DNA of 64,000 nucleotides, from NCBI GenBank assembly GCA_016704145.1, contig JADJAS010000001.1, positions 310,001 to 374,000 on the forward strand, read 5' to 3'. A program made the translations under genes and the position numbers. Shown here piece by piece: positions 26,808-33,859 of this stretch; the stretch's first letter is position 1, and every line of letters starts with the position of its first letter. Under the pieces are notes generated by a model. The model searched no databases. It was given only the letters and a program-made list of their open reading frames with translations, and had not been told where the DNA came from. The stretch comes from Rhodocyclaceae bacterium. GTDB taxonomy: Bacteria > Pseudomonadota > Gammaproteobacteria > Burkholderiales > Rhodocyclaceae.

Positions 26808-27107
26808 ATGACCAAGCCGCCGTCGGCGTTCCACATCGAACGCGAAACCGGTGCCACGCGCCAGGAATACCTTCGCCAGCTGCGCCTCGCCCTGCCGGGC
26901 GCCATCTCGGCTGACGATGGCTTCGTCATCGCGGCGGATGGCCGGGCCAGCCTGGAAATCACGGTCACCGAGCTGCCGCCGCACACCATTGCCGCCCTGA
27001 CGCTGCCCCGCCTGAAAGTCAGCCTTCGCGGCACGGCGGGCGACGACGCCGAACTGGCCGCCCTGCTCGACCGCCTCGACCGCGCCATGCAGCGCGGTGG
27101 CGGCTAG
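26808..27107 (+). CDS. Hypothetical protein (99 aa)
   Basis: A soluble 99-residue protein starting MTKPPSAFHIERETGATRQE, with an acidic/hydrophobic centre (ISADDGFVIAADGRASLEI, LTLPRLKVSLRG) and a C-terminal helix rich in Leu/Asp/Arg ending in Gly. No family is recognised. Its stop TAG shares four bases (CTAG) with the stop of the convergent dioxygenase gene. Codon use resembles the neighbours, which supports a real gene. It contains one copy of the recurrent AAAGTCAGC word at 27015. Confidence 0.55.
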   Translation: MTKPPSAFHIERETGATRQEYLRQLRLALPGAISADDGFVIAADGRASLEITVTELPPHTIAALTLPRLKVSLRGTAGDDAELAALLDRLDRAMQRGGG

Positions 27108-27991
27108 GCGGACGCACCGACCCGTTCGTAATAGCGCGCCCGGTAGAGCAAGCGCCGCCGCCAAGGGGTTTCGCTGAACCCGGCGCGGTCATGCAGCACG
27201 TTGTTGCTGACCAGACCCATGCCGGGTTCGAGTCGACCGTGCAGCGTCCAGGGTGTCGGCCTCGCCAGGATGCCTTCCAGCGCCGCCCTGGCAGCCTGCA
27301 TCGCTGCATCCTGTCTCCAGGCGATGCTGACCGTGCGCGCCGTGTAGCGCATGTGCAGCGTGCCATCGGCGTTCACCGAGAACACCGGCCCCGGCTGCTC
27401 GGCGCGCGCGACTCCGTTCTCGTCGAGGCGCGGCGGAATGGTCATCGCGTCGGGCTCCGAGAGTGCGCGAACGTAATCCGGATTCTCGTCGCGCAGCAGG
27501 ATGTAGGCGATCTCGTGATCGAGCAGCTGGTTCTCGCCGCCGCTGGCCGCGCTTTCGACGCAATGGAGCAGCAGGCCGCGCACGGTGCGCTCGGGCGGGT
27601 TGTAGTAGCCGTCGGTGTGCCACTTGATCGGCTTGTCGGTGTATGGAATGAATTCGCGCCGCTCGCCGCGTTCCTCGGCGCCGCGCACCGAGATCGGCGA
27701 AATGGCGGCGTCATCGGTGAGCCAGTGGTTGTCGAGCGTCGTCAGGCCGAGTTGGGCGCCGAGCCGGCGCGGGATGTCCTTGTCGGCATCACGGCCGGAC
27801 TGCCCCGCATACACGGCCATGTTGGCGATGGCGTTCAGCCCCAGCAGGCGGTCGCGCTCCGCCAAAGTCAGGCGTCGCGGATCGCCGATCTCGACCAGGA
27901 TGTCTTCGAGCCGGCGCGGCGCGGTGTCGAGCTTGCGCTGCCGCCACCGAGCATAGGCCCGCGTGTCGTCGAGCTCGAAAGGCGAAGTCAC
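27104..27991 (-). CDS. TauD/TfdA-family Fe(II)/2-oxoglutarate dioxygenase
   Basis: A 295-residue putative non-haem iron dioxygenase. The facial triad is visible: His125 and Asp127 in IKWHTDGYYN and distal His267 in NNVLHDRAGF, followed by Arg residues (WRRRLLYRARY) able to bind 2-oxoglutarate. TauD relatives hydroxylate taurine and release sulfite, others act on alkyl sulfates or small acids; the substrate here is unknown. I chose GTG 27991, two bases after the preceding gene's stop, with GGAG about 7 bases upstream; a longer frame to 28042 would overlap that gene. It is the last gene of the six-gene unit divergent from dsrA, which makes an organosulfur substrate attractive but unproven. Confidence 0.78.
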   Translation of the reverse strand: MTSPFELDDTRAYARWRQRKLDTAPRRLEDILVEIGDPRRLTLAERDRLLGLNAIANMAVYAGQSGRDADKDIPRRLGAQLGLTTLDNHWLTDDAAISPISVRGAEERGERREFIPYTDKPIKWHTDGYYNPPERTVRGLLLHCVESAASGGENQLLDHEIAYILLRDENPDYVRALSEPDAMTIPPRLDENGVARAEQPGPVFSVNADGTLHMRYTARTVSIAWRQDAAMQAARAALEGILARPTPWTLHGRLEPGMGLVSNNVLHDRAGFSETPWRRRLLYRARYYERVGASA

Positions 27992-27992
27992 A

Positions 27993-28592
27993 TCATTCTC
28001 CAGGTGCAGTGTCTGGCCTGGCTCGCTGGGCGCCGCCGCCAAACAACCCCGCCAGCGTCTTTTCCAGGGCCTTGAGCACCTCGGGCACCTCGATCTCCAT
28101 CACCTGATCGATCGCCCACAGGCGGTCCTTTTCCGGCAGGCCTTCGCGCAGGCAGGCAGCGAACAGACGCTTGAAGCCGAAATCGGGTCCATCGACACCG
28201 TAGTCGAAATCGGCATACTCCCCACCGCGGCGGTTGAACAGGTCGATGACATGGCGCCGACAGGAGTCCGGCTCGGCGACATCCAGCAGCATGTCGCTGT
28301 TTTCCTCGACAATGTCCGCCACGCGGCGCGCCAGTGCCGTGGTGAACTCGACGCGCCGCTCGGGCGGCAACTTGATGGCGGCGATGCGGTCGGCCGCGAC
28401 GACGATGAAGACCAGGAACTCGCAAACGAAATCGAAGTACGGCCGGCCGATGTCGATGTCGTAATTCGCCTGGCGCATCCGCTTGATCGCGTCGATCGCC
28501 AGTTTCCAGCCCAGGATGCCCGCCACCGACGCCAGCGCTGCGGCGGACCGCTCGCCTTCGGTGTGGAAGCGGCTGCGGATGCGAACGGCCAT
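27993..28592 (-). CDS. Hypothetical helical protein in the TusA/DsrC-like unit
   Basis: A 199-residue protein that looks all-alpha and cytoplasmic. It has a hydrophobic helix around 55-70 (FDFVCEFLVFIVVAADRIAA) that may be buried rather than membrane-spanning. It starts MAVRIRSRFHTEG. Three cysteines are present (in FVCEF, DSCRR, AACLR) without a metal-binding pattern. I do not recognise the family. It is spaced 21 bases after the DsrC-like gene and 1 base before the dioxygenase gene, so it is almost certainly part of the same transcript. Confidence 0.72.
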   Translation of the reverse strand: MAVRIRSRFHTEGERSAAALASVAGILGWKLAIDAIKRMRQANYDIDIGRPYFDFVCEFLVFIVVAADRIAAIKLPPERRVEFTTALARRVADIVEENSDMLLDVAEPDSCRRHVIDLFNRRGGEYADFDYGVDGPDFGFKRLFAACLREGLPEKDRLWAIDQVMEIEVPEVLKALEKTLAGLFGGGAQRARPDTAPGE

Positions 28593-28613
28593 ATCGTGCC
28601 TAAGGCGGGTACC

Positions 28614-28952
28614 TCAGTACCCGCCCTTGCCCTTCGGTTGCGGCAAGCCGGCGACCTTGCAGCCCTGCTTGGCCGCGCCGCCATCCGGGAACAGATCGAA
28701 CAGCAGGTTGCTGTCGGCCTCGGGCATGCCGCCTTCGTCTTGCAAGCCCTTGACCAGATTGCGCAGGTTGGGCGTATGGCCGTCCTCCCGGTACTTCTCG
28801 CGCAGATACTTGATGACCTTGTGATGCTGCTCGGTCAGCGCCAGACCGCAAGCCTCGGCGATCACCCGCGCCGCCTCGTCGCTGTAATCCGGCTCGAGCA
28901 GATAGCCGTAATCGTCGACTTCCCTCTCCTCGCCGTTGATGACATAGCCCAT
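28614..28952 (-). CDS. DsrC/TusE-family protein lacking the C-terminal cysteine
   Basis: A 112-residue DsrC-fold protein, paralogous to the canonical dsrC at 34192. The family pattern is clear (INGEEREVDDYGYLLEP, KYLREKYREDGHTPNLRNLV, AKQGCKVAGLPQP). Canonical DsrC uses two cysteines on its flexible arm. Here the inner one is kept (Cys98 in KQGCKVAGLP) but the penultimate one is lost, the tail reading PKGKGGY instead of PTGCV. It therefore cannot form the normal intramolecular disulfide or trisulfide. TusE proteins have the opposite pattern (only the last Cys). A regulatory or modified relay role is inferred. It lies between the double TusA gene and the 199-aa gene. Confidence 0.88.
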   Translation of the reverse strand: MGYVINGEEREVDDYGYLLEPDYSDEAARVIAEACGLALTEQHHKVIKYLREKYREDGHTPNLRNLVKGLQDEGGMPEADSNLLFDLFPDGGAAKQGCKVAGLPQPKGKGGY

Positions 28953-28984
28953 GACGTGCTCCTGTTCGATGAAGAATCAATGAC

Positions 28985-29467
28985 TTACTTCTTGCGCAGA
29001 TAAAACTCGTGGGCGCCGCGCGCCATCGGCAGCATCGCCAGCACCTCGACCGAGGCGCTGTGACCCCAGGCCTGCACATCATCGACCGCGCCCGGGCAGT
29101 CGCTGACCATTTGCAGCACTTCGCCGGCCTTCATGCCGTCGAGCAGCTTTTTGGCTTCCAGAATCGGTCCGGGGCAGGACACGCCGCGCATGTCGAGCGT
29201 GACGTGCGCCACCGGTGTCGCGTGCGCGCCGCCCGCCTTGCGCAAGGTGTAGGCGGTCTTGCCATCCGGCCGCCGGTCGCTGGCCACCAGTTCGTTGCCG
29301 GTGAACTTGCACCAAGCGAACAGGTCGTCCGAAGTGCCGGGACAATCGGAGACCAGCAGCATGCTCTGCCCCGGCTGCAGGTCGTCGATGATCTTCTTGG
29401 CGCCCAGCAACGGCGCGGGACAAGGCATCCCGCTCATGTCGATGGTTACCGTGGGTTGCTCCAACAT
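28985..29467 (-). CDS. Tandem TusA-TusA sulfurtransferase
   Basis: A 160-residue protein made of two consecutive TusA (SirA-like) domains, about 1-78 and 86-160. Each has the persulfide-carrying CPxP motif: Cys16 in GMPCPAPLL and Cys98 in GVSCPGPIL. Each also has a later SDCPG element (Cys42, Cys124). Single-domain TusA of about 80 residues is the usual form and shuttles sulfane sulfur to DsrE/DsrC or to tRNA thiolation. Fusion of two domains may allow sulfur transfer between them. The gene is 28 bases after the Cas6-like gene and 32 bases before the DsrC-like gene. Confidence 0.92.
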   Translation of the reverse strand: MLEQPTVTIDMSGMPCPAPLLGAKKIIDDLQPGQSMLLVSDCPGTSDDLFAWCKFTGNELVASDRRPDGKTAYTLRKAGGAHATPVAHVTLDMRGVSCPGPILEAKKLLDGMKAGEVLQMVSDCPGAVDDVQAWGHSASVEVLAMLPMARGAHEFYLRKK

Positions 29468-29495
29468 GTGAAATCTCCTTCCATGAATGCTCTAT

Positions 29496-30134
29496 CTACG
29501 CTTCGCCGACGGCGGCCACCGACTTGTGCGGGACGAAGATGCCGCAACCCCGGCCGCGCTCGCCGCCGATGCCCCGGTGCTGGAGACGCAGCGACGTTGG
29601 GGCGTCGAGGCCGGCGATCATCAAGCTGAAGCCGCGCCATTCGCCTTCGCGACCCACCGACCGCCGCGCCTTGCCGCAGACCAGTTGCGCCGCGCCGACA
29701 CCGAGGGCCGCCAGATCCGACTGGCAGCGCTCGAGGAAGCGTCCCTCGTCGGACTCGCCCACCGAAACGAACGACGCGTACAAGACCCTTGCCGGCCACA
29801 GTCTCCGCTCACTCATCGCGCTGACGCCAACCTCGCCGCCCAGGTCGAGCCGCTGCCCGACCAGCCCGGCGGCGGCCTTCGCCCGCCAGCCCGGCAAGCG
29901 CAGTATCAACCGCGCGCGCCGTGTCAGGTACAACTCGAAGTCACCCGCACTGACGCCGGCCAACGGGTGCACCCCGGCGCCGGGTTCATCCGCCAACCAG
30001 CTCATGCTCTCGCGCAGGGCGCGCCAGAGCCGGTCGGCATAGTCGATGGCGATCGCCCGACCTTGCAGGCCGAACACGAAGTCGAGGACTTCGTCGTCCG
30101 CGCCGCCTAACCCGACAGAGTCCGCCTTGACCAT
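29496..30134 (-). CDS. Cas6/Cmx6-like RAMP-superfamily protein
   Basis: A 212-residue protein resembling the type I-MYXAN Cas6/Cmx6 CRISPR RNA endonuclease. It matches the family layout: an N-terminal beta strand (VLDFVFGLQGRAI), a helix, GVHPLAG (His56), a LTRRARLILRLP strand, VGQRLDLGG, a helix DEGRFLERCQSDLAALGV and a C-terminal glycine-rich loop (about 188-198, RGIGGERGRGCG) followed by IFVPHK. Similarity is from memory of the family, not a search. There is no CRISPR array or other cas gene in the window. ATG 30134 overlaps the upstream 99-aa gene by 28 bases, and TusA-TusA follows after 28 bases, so it belongs to a sulfur-relay operon. RNA binding or processing is a reasonable but untested inference. 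Confidence 0.72.
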   Translation of the reverse strand: MVKADSVGLGGADDEVLDFVFGLQGRAIAIDYADRLWRALRESMSWLADEPGAGVHPLAGVSAGDFELYLTRRARLILRLPGWRAKAAAGLVGQRLDLGGEVGVSAMSERRLWPARVLYASFVSVGESDEGRFLERCQSDLAALGVGAAQLVCGKARRSVGREGEWRGFSLMIAGLDAPTSLRLQHRGIGGERGRGCGIFVPHKSVAAVGEA

Positions 30135-30406
30135 TCCAACATTCCCTTCGCCCAACGTTCCGCCGTGACCGGATCGATGTCGAAAATTGTGAAACGCGTC
30201 CGCTCGCGGATGCGGATCCGCAGCATGGCCATGCCGCCGGCCTCGTATTCCACCTGCTGCAATTCGATTTCCTGATTGCCGATGGGCACCCGGAATTTGT
30301 CTATGCTGGCAACACGCTCCACGGCTTGGCTCCGACGGCGATAACGGGGCCGTACTATGGCACCGGAGCCGCCGTCGCGGCCATCACCGGATTGGCTTGC
30401 CGTCAT
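30107..30406 (-). CDS. Hypothetical protein (99 aa), first gene of the unit divergent from dsrA
   Basis: A soluble 99-residue protein. Residues 1-32 are Arg/Gly-rich and probably disordered. The rest is a compact domain with strands (DKFRVPIGNQEIELQQVEYE, AMLRIRIRERTRFTIFDID) and a C-terminal helix (AERWAKGMLEWSRRTL). I do not recognise the family. A strong Shine-Dalgarno (AAGGAG) lies 5 bases before ATG 30406. The gene overlaps the Cas6-like gene and is divergent from dsrA across a 188-base gap, so both directions may be controlled together. Confidence 0.68.
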   Translation of the reverse strand: MTASQSGDGRDGGSGAIVRPRYRRRSQAVERVASIDKFRVPIGNQEIELQQVEYEAGGMAMLRIRIRERTRFTIFDIDPVTAERWAKGMLEWSRRTLSG

Positions 30407-30594
30407 GCACTCCTTTCGGGTAGGTGAGGCTAGCCCGTTTTGGGAGGAAAATCTACCAATCAGAGGTATGGCCGCCTGGCGGCTGGCTACTTACCATGCG
30501 TCAGCCTGATGTCGATCGAAGCACGTCCCGGAACTTGCGCTTGCCTGGCCGGCGGCACGTCGAAGCAAACAGAACCTTGCGAGGAGAGAACACG
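30407..30594. promoter_or_regulatory. Divergent regulatory region between dsrA and the Cas6-like/TusA unit
   Basis: The 188 bases between two divergent starts must hold the main dsr promoter and the promoter of the six-gene unit. I see no convincing -35/-10 pair on either strand. Readable ribosome sites are GAGGAG before dsrA and AAGGAG before the 99-aa gene. No gene is supported inside. Confidence 0.5.
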
Positions 30595-31890
30595 ATGGCC
30601 AAGCCACTTTACCCAACCCCATTGCTGGACCAGCTCGAATCCGGTCCGTGGCCCAGTTTCGTCACCGGCCTGAAGCGGCTGGCGAAGGACAAGGATTACA
30701 TGGTCGATGTACTCGGCCACCTCGAACACTCCTACAAGACCCGCAAGGGTTACTGGAAAGGTGGCACCGTGGGCGTCATCGGCTATGGCGGCGGCGTCAT
30801 CCCCCGCTTCACCGAGATCAAGGACGAAAAAGGCGAGCCCGTGTTCAAGGATGCCGCCGAGTTTCACACCCTGCGCATCATGCCTCCGCCCGGCATGCAC
30901 TACGATACCGCCACCTTGCGCAAGTTCTGCGATATCTGGGAAAAGCATGGTTCGGGCCTGATCGCGCTGCACGGCCAGTCCGGCGACATCATGATGCAGG
31001 GCTGCACTACCGAGAACGTGCAAAAGGCCTGGGACGAAATCAACATGATGGGCTTCGACATGGGCGGCGCCGGACCGGCGGTGCGCACCTCGATGTCCTG
31101 TGTCGGCGCGGCACGCTGCGAGCAGTCGTGCTTCGACGAAGCCAAGGCGCATCGCATGGTGGTCAATAACTTCCTCGACGACATCCATCGCCCCGCCCTG
31201 CCCTACAAGTTCAAGTTCAAGTTCTCCGGCTGCGGCAACGACTGCATGAATTCGATCCAGCGCGCCGACATGGCCGTCATCGGCACCTGGCGCGACAACA
31301 TGGGCACCGACGAAGCGCTGGCGCGGAAATGGTTCGCCAAGCACGGCATGAACGAACTGGTGAACGACGTCATCGGCATGTGCCCGACCCGCGCCATCCA
31401 GCTCAAGGATGCCGGTGCCGTCGGCAAGGACGCGCACATCTCGAGCGTCAAGATCAACGACACCCAGGCCCTGGAAATCAACAACAAGGACTGCGTGCGT
31501 TGCATGCATTGCATCAACGTCATGACCGGCGCGCTGGCGCCGGGCCAGGACAAGGGCGCCACCATCCTGGTCGGCGGCAAGCGCACCCTCAAGATCGGCG
31601 ACCTGATGGGCACGGTCATCGTACCCTTCTTCGACCTGAAGAACGACGAAGACTATGAGAAGCTGGTCGAGCTCGGCCAGACCATCGTCGATTTCTTCGC
31701 CGAGAATGCGCTCGAACATGAACGCACCGGCGAGATGATCGAGCGTATCGGCCTGGTGAACTTCCTCGAAGGCATCGGCCTCGAGATCGATCCGAACATG
31801 GTGTCCAGCCCGCGCATGAATCCCTACGTGCGCATGGATGGCTGGGACGAGGAAGTGGCCAAGGCCAACGCCCGCAAGACGGCGGCCTGA
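30595..31890 (+). CDS. dsrA: Reverse dissimilatory sulfite reductase subunit alpha
   Basis: With DsrB, it oxidises sulfur delivered by DsrC to sulfite at a siroheme-[4Fe-4S] site in the cytoplasm. The 431 residues carry the siroheme-cluster motifs Cys169-x5-Cys175 (CVGAARC) and Cys213-x3-Cys217 (SGCGNDC), followed by an inserted ferredoxin domain with CVRCMHCINVM and MCPTRAIQ. Started at ATG 30595 after GAGGAG; earlier in-frame ATGs lie in the promoter region. Presence of dsrEFH and dsrL downstream marks this as the oxidative (reverse) type. Unusually, 103 bases separate it from dsrB. Confidence 0.97.
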   Translation: MAKPLYPTPLLDQLESGPWPSFVTGLKRLAKDKDYMVDVLGHLEHSYKTRKGYWKGGTVGVIGYGGGVIPRFTEIKDEKGEPVFKDAAEFHTLRIMPPPGMHYDTATLRKFCDIWEKHGSGLIALHGQSGDIMMQGCTTENVQKAWDEINMMGFDMGGAGPAVRTSMSCVGAARCEQSCFDEAKAHRMVVNNFLDDIHRPALPYKFKFKFSGCGNDCMNSIQRADMAVIGTWRDNMGTDEALARKWFAKHGMNELVNDVIGMCPTRAIQLKDAGAVGKDAHISSVKINDTQALEINNKDCVRCMHCINVMTGALAPGQDKGATILVGGKRTLKIGDLMGTVIVPFFDLKNDEDYEKLVELGQTIVDFFAENALEHERTGEMIERIGLVNFLEGIGLEIDPNMVSSPRMNPYVRMDGWDEEVAKANARKTAA

Positions 31891-31903
31891 CGCCGCCGCG
31901 CGT

Positions 31904-31935
31904 GAAAGTCAGGCGTGGCGCCACGCCTGACTTTC
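31904..31935. repeat. Perfect 16-bp inverted repeat in the dsrA-dsrB gap
   Basis: The arms (31904-31919 and 31920-31935) are exact complements with no spacer, giving a 32-base palindrome centred at 31919/31920. The first arm starts GAAAGTCAGGCG and the second ends CGCCTGACTTTC. It begins 14 bases after the dsrA stop and ends 58 bases before dsrB. It has no long T run, so it is more likely an mRNA-processing or stabilising hairpin, a protein site, or an inverted pair of the dispersed word than a full terminator. dsrAB must still be made in step. Confidence 0.85.
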
Positions 31936-31993
31936 GCCGAAGCCGAGACCCTGCTCCGATAGCGACAATTAGCGACCTGCCTGGAGACCAGCA

Positions 31994-33070
31994 ATGACAC
32001 AAGCCCAACCACGACGCGCCGACGAATGCGGCGTGCCGGACAGCAAGAAGTTCCTGCACCCGAAGCTCGCCGCCAATTACGGCAACTGGAAGACCCATGA
32101 CCGCCCCCGCCCCGGCGTGCTGCACCATGTCGCGAAGACCGGCGACGAGGTATGGTCGGTTCGCGCCGGCACGCAGCGCCAGATGGACGTCTATACCATC
32201 CGCAAGCTGTGCGACATCGCCGACCAGTTCGCCGAGGGCCATGTCCGCTTCACCATCCGTTCCAACATCGAATTCATGGTCTCCGACGAGGCCAAGGTGG
32301 CACCGCTGATCGCCAAGCTGGAAGCGGAAGGCTTTCCCGTCGGCGGCACCGGCAACTCGGTGTCGATGGTCGCCCACACCCAGGGCTGGCTGCATTGCGA
32401 CATCCCTGGCACCGACGCCTCGGGCGCGGTGAAGGCCTTGATGGATGAATTGATCGACGAGTACAAGCACGAGCAGATGCCGAATCGCGTCCGCCTCTCC
32501 ACCTCCTGCTGCGAGATCAATTGCGGCGGCCAGGCCGACATCGCGATCGTCATCCAGCACACCAAGCCGCCAAAAATCAACCACGACCTCGTCGCCAACG
32601 TCTGCGAGCGCCCGGCGGTCGTCGCGCGCTGCCCGGTGGCGGCGATCCGGCCGGCGCTGGTGAACGGTAAGCCGACGCTGGAAGTCGATGAGAAGAAGTG
32701 CGTCTGTTGCGGCGCCTGCTATCCGCCCTGCCCGCCCATGCAGATCAACGACCCGGAGCACTCCAAGTTCGCCATCTGGGTCGGCGGCAAGAATTCCAAT
32801 GCCCGCAGCAAACCGACTTTCCACAAGATGGTGGCCGCCGGCATCCCGAACAATCCACCGCGCTGGCCCGAAGTCAGCACCATCGTCAAGACGATCCTGA
32901 CCACCTACAAGGAAGACGCCCACCCCTGGGAGCGCATGGCCGACTGGATCGACCGCATCGGCTGGCCGCGTTTCTTCGAAAAGACCGGTCTGCCCTTCAC
33001 CAAGTACATGATCGACGACTGGCGTGGCGGACGCGCCAACCTCAACGCGTCGGCCCACATCCGGTTCTGA
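31994..33070 (+). CDS. dsrB: Reverse dissimilatory sulfite reductase subunit beta
   Basis: Beta subunit of the alpha2-beta2 sulfite reductase. The 358 residues show RLSTSCCEINCGGQADIAI in the siroheme/FeS region, VVARCPVAAIRPA, and a ferredoxin domain CVCCGACYPPCPPMQI. The N-terminal FLHPKLAANYGNWKTHDRP motif contacts DsrA and DsrC in known structures. A TGGAG ribosome site lies about 8 bases before ATG 31994. dsrE follows after 13 bases. Confidence 0.97.
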   Translation: MTQAQPRRADECGVPDSKKFLHPKLAANYGNWKTHDRPRPGVLHHVAKTGDEVWSVRAGTQRQMDVYTIRKLCDIADQFAEGHVRFTIRSNIEFMVSDEAKVAPLIAKLEAEGFPVGGTGNSVSMVAHTQGWLHCDIPGTDASGAVKALMDELIDEYKHEQMPNRVRLSTSCCEINCGGQADIAIVIQHTKPPKINHDLVANVCERPAVVARCPVAAIRPALVNGKPTLEVDEKKCVCCGACYPPCPPMQINDPEHSKFAIWVGGKNSNARSKPTFHKMVAAGIPNNPPRWPEVSTIVKTILTTYKEDAHPWERMADWIDRIGWPRFFEKTGLPFTKYMIDDWRGGRANLNASAHIRF

Positions 33071-33083
33071 ACGCGGGGGAACG

Positions 33084-33476
33084 ATGAAGTTTGCCATCCT
33101 GATCAACGAAGGCCCCTACACGCACCAGGCGTCGGATTCGGCCTACCAGTTCGCCAAGGCGGTACTGGCCAAGGGGCACGAAATCTTCCGTATTTTCTTC
33201 TACCACGACGGGGTCAATAACGCGACCCGCCTGACCACGCCGCCGCAGGACGACCGCAACATCGTCAATCGCTGGTCAAAGCTGGCCGAGGAGCACAAGC
33301 TGGACATGGTGGTCTGCGTCGCCGCCGCCCAGCGTCGTGGCATCGTGGACGAAGGCGAAGCCAAGCGCAACGGCAAGGACGCCACCAACCTGGCGCCCGG
33401 TTTTCGCATCTCTGGCCTCGGCCAGTTGATCGAAGCCGGCATCCAGGCCGACCGCATGGTCACGTTCGGCGACTGA
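33084..33476 (+). CDS. dsrE: Sulfur relay protein DsrE
   Basis: Subunit of the DsrE2F2H2 hexamer that receives persulfide sulfur (for example from TusA) and passes it to DsrC. The 130-residue protein has the DsrE fold start MKFAILINEGPYTHQASDSA and the active cysteine Cys78 in MVVCVAAAQRRG, the same position as in Allochromatium vinosum DsrE. I used ATG 33084, preceded by GGGGGAA; an in-frame upstream ATG lies in dsrB. dsrF follows 10 bases later. Confidence 0.95.
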   Translation: MKFAILINEGPYTHQASDSAYQFAKAVLAKGHEIFRIFFYHDGVNNATRLTTPPQDDRNIVNRWSKLAEEHKLDMVVCVAAAQRRGIVDEGEAKRNGKDATNLAPGFRISGLGQLIEAGIQADRMVTFGD

Positions 33477-33486
33477 GGGGAACCCC

Positions 33487-33849
33487 ATGACAATCAAGAA
33501 ATTCATGATGGTGAACCGCAAGGCGCCCTACGGCACGGTCTATGCGCTGGAGTCGCTGGAGGTCGTGCTGATCGCCGCCGCTTTCGAGCAGGATGTGTCC
33601 CTCGCGTTCCTCGATGACGGTGTCTATCAACTCAAGAAAGGCCATCAGACCAAGGGGGTCGAGATGAAAGCCTTCGAAAAAACCTATGGTGCGCTCGAGG
33701 ACTACGACGTCACCAAGCTTTACGTCGACCAGGAGTCGCTGGCCGGGCGCGGCCTGACCGCCGACGACCTGTGCGTGCCGGTGGAAATCATGTCGCGCGC
33801 CGATCTGGGCAAGCGCATGGAGGAGCAGGACGTGCTCCTGTCGTTCTGA
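33487..33849 (+). CDS. dsrF: Sulfur relay protein DsrF
   Basis: Second subunit of the DsrEFH complex, 120 residues, DsrE/F fold (FMMVNRKAPYGTVYALESLE, FEQDVSLAFLDDGVYQL). The only cysteine is in DDLCVPVEI, outside the DsrE/DsrH active position, as expected for the non-catalytic partner. GAGGGG precedes ATG 33487. Between dsrE and dsrH with 10-base gaps. Confidence 0.94.
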   Translation: MTIKKFMMVNRKAPYGTVYALESLEVVLIAAAFEQDVSLAFLDDGVYQLKKGHQTKGVEMKAFEKTYGALEDYDVTKLYVDQESLAGRGLTADDLCVPVEIMSRADLGKRMEEQDVLLSF

Positions 33850-33859
33850 GGGAAACATC

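Noticed and set aside
27971..28042. Longer start for the dioxygenase at 28042
   Set aside because: It would overlap the 199-aa gene by about 50 bases. GTG 27991 has a suitable ribosome site and fits the usual N-terminus length.
29468..30594. CRISPR array near the Cas6-like gene
   Set aside because: I looked for regularly spaced direct repeats around the gene and across gaps and saw none. All nearby sequence is coding or short gaps.
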